Made by a program: the position numbers and the translations under genes. Below the pieces are notes generated by a model. It did not search any database, was not told the origin of the DNA, and saw only the letters and a list, made by a program, of their open reading frames with translations. From Pagrus major (taxonomy: Eukaryota; Chordata; Actinopteri; Spariformes; Sparidae), in contig NC_133237.1 in the NCBI RefSeq assembly GCF_040436345.1, forward strand, positions 24,495,749 to 24,559,748: DNA of 64,000 nucleotides, given 5' to 3'. This document shows, piece after piece, positions 11,454 to 23,800 of the stretch; the first letter of the stretch is position 1; each line of letters opens with the position of its first letter.

Positions 11454-14177
11454 CAGCGTCAGACATGAACAGTTTTTCAATTGATTGGATTAAAAAACAC
11501 TTTAATCATCTCTGCAGAATCCGAAAGTAAGATATTCTGGGGTCCAATCAGGGCGTGGACTTCATTTAAAAATCATTACGGGCTGTAAACGAGCGTGCTG
11601 AGGTCTGAGTTATGGCAACAGTTATCAAGTGGACAAGTGTTGGCGACAGCTGAACGGTCAGCTGGGAAAAGAAATGGCTGAGCCGAGGGAAAGTAGAGCC
11701 GCGGGGGGTCACGCATGCACGTCTCTGTTTCGCGTGGTGGCTCGGCACAGGTGACGCTCGGCGACCCTTAATCAGAGTTCAGGACCCCGTTGTGTTGCTG
11801 GAAAACCTGCCCGCACTCCAACAGGTCAAAGGTCAACCTGATTAATTAACACCGAGGCGAATTACAGTTTCGCCTTTGAGCTTGTGAGGCCGAGCTCTCG
11901 GCAAAGAGACGACAGAAAGCAAATAAAAACAGGCTGTTTCTTTAAATCAAACATGAGAAATCGATTAAATATTAAGAACATTTATTGAAGTCTCTTCGAG
12001 TCGCAGCCTGTTTTCAATCTCACTCTCAAAGTGTTGAGAAAAGCCGGAGCAGAATCATGAGACAAGTGCTCCCCGGTATGATATAATGTGGAGACTTTTG
12101 GGAAGGATTATCGCCGCTTTACTGTGGAATGCATAACACGTCTGAGTGGGGAAATCAGAGAGCAGGGTGGCGGTAAACCCTCACAGCGTGCTGACAGAGA
12201 AATTTTCTTACGCCTCGCCATCTGAAAAATGTGAGGCTGCTGACAGAAGTCTTAAGTATTTTTTTTAATGCCTCCACTCCTGCTGGTTTGATTCCAGCAA
12301 GTCTTTAATTAAAAAAGAAACGTCCACATTATGCTGTTTTGATGTGGGCGTAATAAAATCAGATCAGTGTTCTTGGACTGTCTTTATGTTGCCGTCACAT
12401 CAGAGTCAGTTCACTCATCTTGAGAACGACCACTCGGCCCTTGTAGACAGCTGTATTATGTCTCCTGTGGCTCATGGCTGAAGAAGAAATAACCCTGATG
12501 ATGTCACCAGAGGTATCTTGGTCTGGCCTTCACATTTTCAACACAAAGCGCCGTGCTATAAACCAGGGCTGGGGACGTTTTGAAAACATGGACGACGGAA
12601 GCGATTGAGTTGTTTTCGCTGGAGACTAAAACGCTGGTGTATCAACTCAATCCAAGATCAACAAGAAACCATTGTTATAGAATAAAACTTAAAATTGAAT
12701 TCGTTCCTCACTTTGTGACTCTTAAAGCGACAGGTGACCGAATGAAACACAACGTTAAGTGGATAAAATGACAGATTTCTCTGTTTGGGATCATGTAAGT
12801 ACACAACATATAACAGAGGTCTGGTAGTTTTTAGATTTTAATGTTACATATTATATATTTAAAGCTGTTGCTGCCTAACTTTGACGAGGTGCTAAATCAC
12901 CAGGATCTAAATAAGTAAAACATGAGGCACCATTTATTTTCCAAAAAAGATTGAAATGGACTTTGATTCTTGTAAAATCTGCTGCCCCCTTTGGACAAAA
13001 GATGACGAGGGTGATTCAATTCACCCTCAGCTCATAAAAAATAGGTTTAATTTTAATGACTTATCAAACCTGGATAAGAAAATAGACAGTCACCTCACCG
13101 ATGGTCTCGTTTGTTTATCATACGGAGGCATCAGAATTAAACTGAGACCATTTCAGTTAAAAGTTCTCAGCAAGTTTAAGCTGTTTTTCTTCAGTATTTA
13201 GGAAATAGGGGTAGGTTTTTTCACTTTTAACCATCAAATTCACCCTTTAGTTTAAAGACAAGTGTCTGAATTTATGATATCTCCTCCTTAGAATAACCTG
13301 ATTAAATGGATTTTATCTGGATTGTGACACAAAGTTAACAGGTCTCTTAATCAGACCGACGCTGCCCCCTGCAGGACGATGTTTTCTCACCATTTATGGT
13401 GATTGATTAGACAATAACAAGGTTGAGGCCAGATCACAATCATTGCCTGCGCCGATGGACCAGAGTCATGCACAGTATTAGCCCACAAACCAAAGCCATA
13501 ATAACAGTGCAGTGAGAGCTCAGAGAGAGGGCTTTATGTTTAAAGTCTCTCTCTCTGATCCCAGGGAGACCGCTCATATTTCCCACTGTGGTGAAATGTA
13601 GATTTATGCTGTAGTCATAACAAAAGCCTGAACAAGACTGACAATGCATAAAGAGAGGGCTGGAGCTGCGATCATCGCTGCTCACACGCTGATGGATGGC
13701 TTCAATCTGTCCAACTCAACAGTGATGTATCCACTACGGTAAGGCAGCAGTCTAAGTGTGTGAGGCTGTTTCTACCTGCAGACATGAGTAAATAAACAGT
13801 TCTTCTGCCCTGCTGATGCACAAAACTGACAACTACGAATCACTGTACCAAAGACAACAGGGACCCCACGAGGGAAGGAAACCAAACTCTGCTTTTCTGC
13901 TGAGAGCGACTTGGCCGAGTGTGTACTTAAAAACTCATCAGTGTGTCCACGCGGGCCAGCTTTTCAGTGAGTGTTGGAGGATATTTCATACCAAATTTAG
14001 AAAGAAAACACAGTCCAGCAGATCAAATTCAGTTCACGACGCCTGGGAAGAAATCCAGTCATAAAATAACAGTTGTTTTGCCTGCGAGGGGTCCGCGAGG
14101 TTGTTTATAATGGGCCTGTGAACACTGACGACCTTTAGTTCACGTTACTGATCACAAAAAGCAAGAAAGTTGTGCCG

Positions 14178-14183
14178 TTTATT
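14178..14183 (-). terminator. atp5pd poly(A) signal candidate
   Basis: TTTATT on the + strand is AATAAA on the coding strand, about 165 bases after the atp5pd stop codon. This would give a compact 3' UTR, as is usual for this gene type. Confidence 0.65.
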
Positions 14184-14345
14184 TGGGTTTACTCACACGA
14201 GTATAATCAGGAAGAAACAAAACACGCGTCATGTTTTTCCTACATTCATAGTCATTTTTTTAAACCTCCTGAACAGATTCAATTTTATATACATACAGGT
14301 TTTCTCTTGGTGCAAGATAAATTTTATACAGTCAGGATGGTACAT

Positions 14346-15526
14346 TTACAGTTCAGCAATAGGTTTGTTAGGCCAGTAAGGATGTTTCGCTTTGTCCAGC
14401 TTCGTTTCTGGGAAAGTGTCGTTCAGATCTTCGATGGTCATCTGGTCGAAGGGAATCATGTTCTTGAATTTGTCCAGCTGGGGAAGAAAAAGAGCAGAGC
14501 ATCATTACAAAAGGAGGAAATTAAGACGAGTGAGCCAGATTTTTATCTTGGAAGAATTTCAATACTTGTTGACTCTCATGAGAAATGTCAAAACTCTATT
14601 AGTTAATAATGTGAATTGTACTGTGACCATTCAGACTGTAGATTTGTGTGTAACACAACTTTCGGCCCCTGTATTAATGGTACACGGGTGGATAAAGATA
14701 GACGCTTGTACATTTATAATCCCCACCTGTTTCTCATACTCGACGATACGGGTTTTGGATGCTTCAACGTAGGCGGCAGCTGCTGAGTTCTAGAAGACAA
14801 AAAGAAAAAAAACACATTAAAAATAGATTTGCCACCATTTTGTATGTGATCTACAGCACAATGGAACAACAAAATAGGACAAACACACTTTTAGACGATA
14901 TTATTTTAAATGACACAGCTCAGAGGGAAAACACAGTAGGTAACACTCACTGCTTCTGCCTCCTGAGCGTTGATGACAGCTGTCTGAGTGTCCACAGGCT
15001 CAGGAACCTTCAGTGCGTTGAACTGAAAGGAGACAGAAAAAGCCCGATGACAATGTGTTTCAGGTCACACGTCAGTACAAAGACTGGAAACAGACCGCTC
15101 ACTTCTCTCACCTTCTTTTCAAACTCATCCACCATGCCTGCTTTAGCCACAGCAGACTTGTAGTAGCTCCAGTCGATGGTGACAGGTTTCTCTGGCAGAG
15201 AGCGGAGCCTGTGAACACAGATCGTCCGGTTATAAACACCTCAGTTGGGCTTTCAAAAATAAAATTAGATGTCTATCTTAAGCTTAACGTTTACACATAT
15301 AACCCACAATTACAGCCACTTTAGAGCTGCCAGTTAGTTGTAATTGTGTTGTAAAGGTAAGGATTTCTCAGGGAAAGACACATGTTGTAACAGGGGAGAC
15401 AGACTTTGCAGCGATGGCATCACTCCGTGTCTTCAGGTTGTTGAACATGGTCCTCTGGTTGGGTGGCACCCTCTCTGCGAAAGCCAGCCAGTCAATGGCC
15501 TTCAGGGCAGCTCGTCTCCCAGACAT
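14346..15526 (-). CDS. atp5pd: ATP synthase peripheral stalk subunit d, mitochondrial
   Basis: Subunit d of the F1Fo ATP synthase peripheral stalk, on the matrix side of the inner membrane. The stalk holds the F1 head against rotation. Five coding exons: 15526-15405, 15208-15112, 15022-14951, 14789-14727 and 14477-14346. They sum to 486 nt, giving 161 residues, the same length I recall for the human protein. Every junction has GT-AG borders and the phases match. The protein starts MSGRRAALKAIDWLAFAERV and contains IDWSYYKSAVAKAGMVDEFEKKFNAL (exon 2-3) and LDKFKNMIPFDQMTIEDLN and HPYWPNKPIAEL (exon 5), all hallmarks of the family. No classical presequence is visible, as is normal for subunit d. 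A non-coding first exon probably lies near 16005-16035, with its acceptor at about 15547. Confidence 0.95.
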
Positions 15527-16004
15527 GTTTTCAGGGGGGGTGCTGACTAGAGGAGACAGAAAAATATAAAATAATGATGGTTAAGCCGCTTGAATGAACT
15601 TCTCTTTGGTGATATTGCTCCAAATACACATCTGTGTCCCAGATTTGATGCTACTGACAACGTCTTTGACCAGCTAACAAGCTAAATGGTGGTTCCCCTT
15701 ACAGGTAATAAACTTAGTTATTTTTACTGTATGTCACGCAGACAAATACAATAACTAGCTGTCCTCTGTGTGTCCTCCTCCACAGTGATTTAGCAGCAGC
15801 TGATCTACTGACTGACAGTTAGCAAACATAGCTAACTAGCATTAGCAAGGTCAGAACAACACCGCCGACAGTTTACGTTAAAATATTAAACAACAGCTTC
15901 AAATTAGTGTCATATTATAAACGAATAAGCTACATGTCACCTGTATTAAAGCTTGTTAATCGTTTAAAACACAGTTTAATAAAGCTTTGAGCAACATTTC
16001 ATAC

Positions 16005-16060
16005 CGTCAACACGACACAACCGCTTCCGTGCTGGCCGACCGGAAACGGAAATGACCTCA
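16005..16060 (-). promoter_or_regulatory. atp5pd first exon/promoter with tandem ETS-type sites
   Basis: On the minus strand, ...GTTGACG followed by GTATGA (donor at 16004) is a plausible end of a non-coding first exon. Just upstream of it the + strand shows CTTCCG (16024) and two abutting GGAA cores in ACCGGAAACGGAAATG (from 16039). ETS/GABP (NRF-2) sites are established regulators of nuclear oxidative-phosphorylation genes. Regulation here is inferred from motif and position. Confidence 0.5.
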
Positions 16061-16912
16061 GCTGAATCGTCAGCAGCGTTAGTTTGATTCATAATTTCAT
16101 AATTCGTGTTGTAAAAATGCACAGAAATAGCGTTTAATGAGAGAAACCCCTCGTTAATACGTTTGTTTAACTCTAAACGACCGGTTTTTATTCTTGGCAG
16201 TTGACAGAATATAAAGAACGCTGGTCGTGCTTTTATTTTGAAAGTTTCATAGTAAAAGTTAGCATGACTTTCTTGATGCTAACTGGAGCTAACGGTGACC
16301 CGACAGCGTACTTATAATAATGAGTGTTAAAATAGTCGTTTATTTTATAATCCTGTGCTCATATGATATAAATTACCGTATTTTCACAAACCATACCTGA
16401 CTACCTCTGATGGGACCCTTCAAAATAAAGCAACTCACCTGTTGACTGGCTGGAGGAGGTCATGTTGCTTGTTAAGTCATGTAGTATTATTATAAACACT
16501 ATAATTCCACTTTTGATTACTTCTCAATGGAGGCCCCCACGTCAGATTTGGATGTAAGGTAAGTCAATGATTTTGCTTTTTAATTTTAATTTAATTTATA
16601 TTTTATGTACAATTGCAGGGTGTGACAGCCTTCAAATAGTGTGAGATGTATCGTAACGTTACTCTTCAAGTAGACTAAGCAGTTGTGTTTTATGTTTTTA
16701 ATGTTTCTTCTTGATTGCTGTACTTGTGTGTGAATGATTAAATACTACTGGCTGGCTGGTTTCTGAATGAATAGCCCTCTTGGATTAAGTTTCTACCTAA
16801 TAACAAACTTTGACACAGAACAACACAGGATTGAATTTTAATGTGAAAAAAGAGCATTGCACAAACTCATGACCTAACAACAGAAGCAGAACTAACAGCA
16901 GCAGTGGGCACC

Positions 16913-18987
16913 ATGACTCAGGTGTTGGAGGATCAGACACCAGCCATGAGAAACAAAGATAATGCTTTACCCGGGTGGGTAAGTGCTGCTCAGTGTTTTG
17001 AGGAAGAGTCAGCAGTACACCATCCCGCTGATGCCACGCAGGCAGGTGGACCTGCTCAAAGCAACCAGCCAGCTGCACCCGACAGAGGCTGGGGGTGGGT
17101 GGTGGTGGCAGCCAACATGGCTCTGTCTATGGTGCTGGCCGTCCTCATGGGCCTGAGTATCTTCTACACAGAGCTTCAAGCAGAGTTTCACGTCAGAAAC
17201 ACGGAGACCTCCTGGGTGCCGGCCATCATTTCCACCATCATGCATAGTGCAGGTATGGATACATACCTGTAGATCTCACGCTAACATGAACGTATGTGTG
17301 TGTGGGAAGACCGTCTCAGCCCGTCTATTTAACCTCATCTATGTGCATGGAAGGGGATATTCTGCCTTGTAAGTCCGTTTGAGTGGCTTCATGAGAAGTT
17401 TTCTGTTGGAAAGGTAGGACTTTAGAAGATATAGTATAAAAGTACTCAATACTACAGTATCTGAAACGGTGCGTTGACCACGTGGATGACTTTTGGGTGG
17501 GCGGGTGAAAGTAAGGCTTTGCTTTATAGCTTTTTTTTTTTTTTACCATTGTGAGTTTGTTGTTTTCAGTTATTTAAAAGAATATTTCCAATTTTCAGCC
17601 ACAGTTGGGTGAGAGTTTAGGATATAAAACCACTTTGAGGTTTAGAAAATTAAGACTATTAGGTTAGATTTAAGTAATGAAAATACTTGGTTAGGTTTCA
17701 GAGAAGGTCATCGTCTGGATTTAAATAAAAATCAGCGTTCACCTTTGATTTTACATGGGACAGAAGCATCTCTGTCAGGCATCTTTCATTTTAAATAACT
17801 ATAATAAACTGTACAAACCTGCCTGGAATGGGCACAGACAGCGAACCCATCTCCTGCATTAAGGTAAAGTAGTCCTGAAACTCTTCCTCCATTTCTCCCG
17901 AGGTCTGTTATGCAGCATGTCACAGGAGCGTTTTGGCTGCCGGGCAACAGTGATGTTAGGAGGACTCTTAAGTGGACTCGCCATGTCGATAGCCTCCCTG
18001 GCCAGGACCATCACTCACATTTACATTACTGGCGCCATCACAGGTGAGGAGCTGCACGCACACCTTTAAACCCACACTTCCACTCTTACACCAGCACGAA
18101 GGCCGGCTCACCAGTGTCCTCTCCTCCACAGGACTGGGACTCTGCCTCGCGCACCAGGCCTCATTCACTATCATCGGCCACTACTTCCAACAGCGTCTAG
18201 TCTTTGCTAACGCCTTGTCGTCCATCGGCCAAGCTGTGGGCATGAGCGTTGCGCCCCTGATGAGCAACGCCCTGCTCGGTCAGTTCGGCTGGCGTGGAAG
18301 CTTCCTGATTATGGGCGGGATCCTGCTAAACAGCTGTGTATGCGGGGCGTTGATGAGACCAGTTGCATCGGGACCAAACAAACCCAAACACACTCAGGTT
18401 ACGGATCGATCGGACAACCTCTCCCAGCAGCAGGAGACAAAAGGGCCAAAAGACCGTGTTACGACTGCTATTGGTGGTTTTATAGCATACCTACGCAGGC
18501 ATATGGCCTTTGACCTGCTGGTCAGTAGTGCTTACTATCGTGTCCTCACAATAGGTATGACCTTGCTTTCGCTGGGATATGCGGTGCCTTTTATCTTTTT
18601 AGTGCCTTATGCTACTCACCATAATATATCGATGGACCGTGCTGCCCTCCTGATGTCCATCATGGGTCAGGTGAACATCGCAATGCGACCTATAGCTGCC
18701 CTCATCTTGGGCTTGCCATGCTTTAGTGGCGGCAGGGTTGTTGTATATGTGTACGCTGGGTCTGTTGTGTTGGGTGGGCTGAGTAACTGCATCTGTGGAG
18801 CATCGGCCTCCTTCGTAGCTCTCCTGCTGTACGTGGTGATCTTCAGCCTGTCCTATAGCGTGCTGATGACGGTGGTCGTCTCTGTGCTGATGACCAACGT
18901 GGAGATGAGTCGCTTCCCTGCAGCCATGGCGCTGAAAAGCATGATGGAAAGTGTAACCATTCTACTTGGGCCACCCCTAGCAGGTAG

Positions 18988-19019
<32 letters not shown>

Positions 19020-20238
19020 ATTCATACATGTGGCTCATGCAGTATTTTAGCCATGGTAGTGGCATCTCTAGGAATGACAAAGTCTTGCCCAGATCCAAAT
19101 AATCGAATGGATCAATGGCCTACGTGGCCGAGGCTCTGGGGCCCAGGAGGAGAACAGGAAGCCTGTAGGCCAAATAACTATAAAGAGATGCAAAACGTCC
19201 ACAGAGACGAACAGAAACGGAGCGACTGGAAACATCGTATGCCAAGTGACCCCATCCCTAGTTCATATATGCTCCTAAGCAGCAAAGGCAACTACAGCAG
19301 AAGCTGACAAGATGATTGGTTCGGACGTATTTGGTCATAAATCAAAGCATGAACTGCCCCTGAGCGCAGACTTGTAGGTCTGTTCTGGGCGGAGACCCTT
19401 CCTCCATCCAAGTTTCGTGGAATTTGGTTCAGTAGTTTTTGTGTAATGCTCCTGAAAAAAGCCAATAAATGAGCGTTACCCCCCAAAATAGACATGTAGA
19501 TAGACTATATAATCACTAATGGCAACAACAGGATTACAAAATGATGAAGTCTTTCCTTTGGAGTTGTCACAAGAATAATGGAACATTTGAAATAGTCATT
19601 CAGTGCAGTGTTTGCTGAGCCTGTTAATTTGTTACATGTCTTTTATATTAAGTTCCATGTCTTCTGTAATAACACATCAGCCCTGCAGCACATCATGTGC
19701 TGTCCTCGTCAAGGGTCACTGTGAGGTGAGAGTCAGAGGTGGAGGCTGCGTCACTTAGTTGTGTTGCTCAGTGAGTCAGCACTTTTCTCCTCAAATCACA
19801 TCCGAAACGATCTGAACTAAGTCCAAGTATCTGATTTTAAATGTTAAAACTAGTTCCCTGGTTATACATTTACAGTTTAAAAGTAAACTACACGTTTTTC
19901 CAAATACATGACAGAAGCAGTCAACTTCATGACATGTTTCCACGTGTACTGCTTCACAAATATTAAATATTGAATATTGTACTTTGTCTCTGTGGTCAGC
20001 TTTACATCCGGCCATCCCTTGACACTCCTTTGTGCATTTCTCAGGCTTCGTGGTGGACTACACAGGCCAGTATTCATACATCTTCTACGCGTCCAGTCTG
20101 TGTGTAACCTCCGCCGGCCTCTATATCGGAGGGTCCTTCTACTATCTGGACACTATCTTGAAACGAGATAAGGAGGAGGAGAGGGAGAACACGAGGACGC
20201 CATCAGATCTCCAACAGAGGCCTGCTGAGGTTGCCTGA
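16913..20238 (+). CDS. slc16a5: Monocarboxylate transporter, MCT6-like
   Basis: A 12-transmembrane major-facilitator transporter of the monocarboxylate family. MCT6 (SLC16A5) moves certain drugs and organic anions at the plasma membrane; lactate is not its main substrate. Four exons: 16913-17252, 17903-18043, 18132-18983 and 20045-20238. They sum to 1527 nt, giving 508 residues, with all junctions GT-AG in phase 1. The family N-terminal motif appears as DRGWGWVVV from residue 57. The TM5 motif appears as YFQQRLVFANALSSIGQAVG, followed by NALLGQFGWRGSFLIMGG. ATG 16913 is the first in-frame methionine after the presumed acceptor; an upstream GTG in the same frame (16904) is not a likely start. 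The roughly 56-residue leader before TM1 is longer than in human MCT6. atp5pd lies head-to-head upstream, as I recall for the human pair. That order, plus PPLAG...FVVDYTGQYSYIFYASS near the C-terminus, favours MCT6 over MCT7. Confidence 0.85.
18984..20044 (+). repeat. slc16a5 intron 3 with CA microsatellite at the splice donor
   Basis: The donor GTAGACAC runs directly into a CA repeat (18988-19016) of about 14 units, so the repeat starts within five bases of the exon. Downstream, about 19300-19480 resembles a dispersed fish repeat containing 'AGTTTCGTGGAATTTGGTTC' and 'AGTAGTTTTTGTGTAAT' (recalled family). Frames reading from exon 3 through the repeat are intronic and not real C-termini. Confidence 0.7.
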
Positions 20239-20304
20239 CAAGAAAGATCATCAGACAACAACGCATATATGTTCATTGTGTGAACATGTATAAATAATTT
20301 CTGT

Positions 20305-20310
20305 AATAAA
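20305..20310 (+). terminator. slc16a5 poly(A) signal candidate
   Basis: AATAAA lies about 70 bases after the slc16a5 stop codon, followed by a second overlapping AATAAAA-type stretch. It implies a very short 3' UTR. Confidence 0.7.
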
Positions 20311-20877
20311 ATAAAAGCTGTCATAAAATGATATTAGTGAGTGGTCTTCTTTGTCATGTTGAAGGATCTGTATCTTACGGCCTGTAGGTGGTATTACAGG
20401 CCTCATCATGTGAAGCTGTCGTCAGTCTAACCCACATTTTCTTCAGTGTGTAGATACTATAACTCTTAACCTTTTAGCACTGTCTTATCTGTTAACAAAT
20501 AATGCTCTTCTTATGCAAAGTAAGCAGCATGATAAGGCTGAAAACAAATCTCAAATTAGATCAGTTTCAAGTTTTCCATGTGAAAATAACCTCCACTCAT
20601 CCTTATTGTCAGTTCCTTGTCTCTTGAGTTGCAGACATGACGAATCTTTTTTGTTTGTCAGACAGAAAACTGAAGCAGGAGAATGAATAGGAGCGTAAAA
20701 ACCCGGTCTGAACTCTCCTGCAGGCGTGTGAACCGGCCAAATGGCAAAGCCACCCTCAGCCAATGAGGATGAGTGGAAGTTAAAGATTTACACACTAGTC
20801 AAGACAAGCAGCCGGGAACCGGTTCATTTTGCTGTCGAGCCACAGTGTTTTCTAACCACTTGTCGAAGCAGACTGTG

Positions 20878-23800
20878 ATGTCGGCGCTCATTTCTTCCCC
20901 GCTGCTGAGATCCTGCGCTCGCAGTCTCAGGTCTGTTAATGGACTCAAACACGGCAAGATTGGGAAAGTATGCAGCACAAGTTCCCTCCAGTGGTTCCGG
21001 TAAGTTGATGTTCTTCTTAATGGTTCCCTCTGAATGTTCCTCTAAAATTAATGTTTTACTAAAAAAAAGTTAAAAACAAACAACAAGCTTTTAAACCAGC
21101 TGACAAAGAGCCTTGTGAGATATCTACATTTGAATCTGATCATAGGTCATCTGTCTATAATACCTGTAACTGGATGTTCCTGCTGTCGAGATAAGCATTG
21201 TTTATTAATCACAGTTGACTTTAAGAAACATGATAACAGTTTATAGGCTCCTGAAGGATGTTAATAAAGATCTGGTAGCTCAAAAAAGTACATTTGACTT
21301 CTACTGAGTGCATTGTTATAACAACATTATGTAGCTTTGTCTACATAATGTTGCTTTAACTGCAAAGGAATTCAGATTAAATTATGTATTCATCTCCGTA
21401 AAGCAACTAAAAAGCAGAGTAACGGTAACAATGTCATAACAAGTACCTGCTGAGCAAACACTTATCCAAAAGAAGTCACTTCCACGTCTTGGCTGACGTT
21501 CAAAAGACGAATGTTTTTATAAAGTAATTTTAAAAACTTAATCTTAATGTTTGGAAACTGCATTGAAACAACGTTTTCTCAGAATTGGTGTCCTTGCATT
21601 AGCTCAAATGTCCCGTTTTTGACCCCTGTGCTTTGAATGTTGTTCTCTATGCCAGGTCACTCCATGTGGACACTCCTCCTCACATCCCGGCTCTGACCAA
21701 CAGCTATGTCCACGGCACCTCCTCCGTCTCTCTGCTCCACCTGACCGTCGGCCAGAGTCTGGACGCTACAGTCGAGCGGTGGCCCGACCGCGAGGCTGTG
21801 GTCTTCCTCCAGGACGGCATCCGGAAAACCTTCGCGCAGTTTCAGCAAGATGTGCGTCTCAGATGTTAAGCCCTCAAAAAGTTCACCCAAAAATGTATAT
21901 TTAGTCATTATCTACTCACCTTCATGCAGCTGGAAAGTTGGGGGGAAGTTACGTAGTCCACAAAACATTTCTGGAGCTTCAGATCCGAACAGTGTTGCAG
22001 CTTTCTCCTAAACAACTGAAGTAGATGGGGACCGGAGAGTTTTTTAAAAACAAATCCCGAGCGGTGTTTGGTTAAGTTTTGTTAAAAATAACCTGTTCTT
22101 GGCTGGAAAATTGTCCCAACATCGGCTCAAAAATATCCGGTTTTGTTGCGGCTTACGTGGCTGGAAAATGTTCCAACATCTTGTTAAAAATCTGTTTTTC
22201 CTGCTCACAAATGTTCAAACTGCATCTTGATCAGTGGTCTCTCACATGGCAGCCATCTTGCCTACCACCACCATCCTTCAACCTCATGACATGAAAGTCA
22301 GAAATGATGATATCATACGTATTAAATGTACAGATTTAACATTTTAATATGGCGACTAGGCTGAGAAATCATCACAACTTTGGGAAGAAAAGCTAGAGAG
22401 CTATTTGTAAAATGCCAATTTTTTACCACTGCTGGTAAAGAGTTATCTAACTATCTATCTGTTGTGTCACTCATCGTTGCAGGTTGATAAAGCTGCTGCA
22501 GGTCTGCTTGCTTTGGGCCTGAAGCGCGGCGACCGACTGGGAGTTTGGGGACCCAACACTTATGAGTGGATCCTCTTCCAGTTTGCTTCAGCCAAGGCTG
22601 GAATTATACTGGTCAGTTCCAGATTTGTTTTATATCTTTCAGATGACATTTACAGAGTAGCCTTGTGTTCCCACTGACAGTCCTTCAGCTGGATGACTAC
22701 GCGCCTGTCCTGTGTTACCTGTTCTTATCTTTACAGGTGTCACTGAACCCGGCCTATCAGGCAAAGGAAATAGACTTTACTCTAAAGAAGGTTAGTGTTC
22801 TGTAACAGGGAATTAGCCTACTTACATCACCACATAACTACTGCACCAATACCTAAGAGTGACAATTTTCTGTTTTAAGAAAATAAATCCAACCAAATTG
22901 ATTTGTCATATGCAGGTCCAGTGTAAAGCTGTCGTCTGCCCTAGCCAATTTAAAACACAACATTTCTGTGAGATGCTGAGAGAGATCTGCCCAGAGATCG
23001 ACACAACTCCAGCGGGCATGATCAAAAGCTCCAGGTTTGACAGAGCCGATGTCACATTTAATACATGTTCTTCCTCTCTTGTCATCATGGGAGTAATAGA
23101 CCTTAAATACATCCTGTCTCGGGTTTTCCAGGTTGCCAGACTTGCGTATGGTGATTGTGACGGATAGCAGACAGCCGGGGATGTTCCACGTAGACGATGT
23201 GATGCAGGCAGCGGAGAGTCAGCACCACAAAGAGCTGATGGATCTGCAGAGCAGGCTGTCCTTCGATGACCCCATCAACATTCAGTTCACATCAGTAAAC
23301 TTCAGTACTTTCAAACTGCCACACATGTACTGTATCACCTGGAATAACATACACTGATCATCCACAACATTTAAAGGACCAACAGGTACAGCGATCATCT
23401 CCTTATAATGCAGTTTTCTTCTGGGAAACCTTGGGTCCTGGCTTTTATGTGGATGCCACTTGAATACCCGTCCCAGCACTGGTGCAGATCAAGTATAGCC
23501 CTTCACGGCACTTTCGGATGGCAGTGGTCTGCCTTCAGGAATGGCTCGAGTAATGTGACAAAGAGCTCAAGGTGTTGACCTGGCCTCCAAATTCCCCAGA
23601 TCCCAATCTGATTGGGCATCTGCAGGACATGCCGGAACAAGTCTTATCCATGAAGGCCCCACATGCCCCTCAAAGGACTCCACAGATGCTCTGTTGGATT
23701 GGGATCAGCACAAAAGAACAAAGAGCTCAAGCTGCCTTTGTCACAATCCCAAGCTTGATTGAGTGTGCGTCCAATCCATTGTGGCCCAACCTTGGACTGG

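Larger units (their letters stand above)
4388..14177. other. Gene-poor interval between metrnl and atp5pd
   Basis: No exon-like open frame with a recognisable family was found. Contents that can be supported are listed separately: GGA, CA, CTC and AC microsatellites, an hAT-type MITE near 6006-6180, a degenerate GACTTGAGTC-type repeat near 9980-10121, and a dispersed motif shared with acsf2 intron 2. The segment 9040-9260 is relatively GC-rich and open in several frames but shows no recognisable domain. Confidence 0.5.

Noticed and set aside
18044-19102. 352-residue single-exon reading of the transporter
   Set aside because: It starts in the intron before 18132 and runs into the CA repeat after 18983. 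Family alignment and GT-AG sites show that the exon is 18132-18983.
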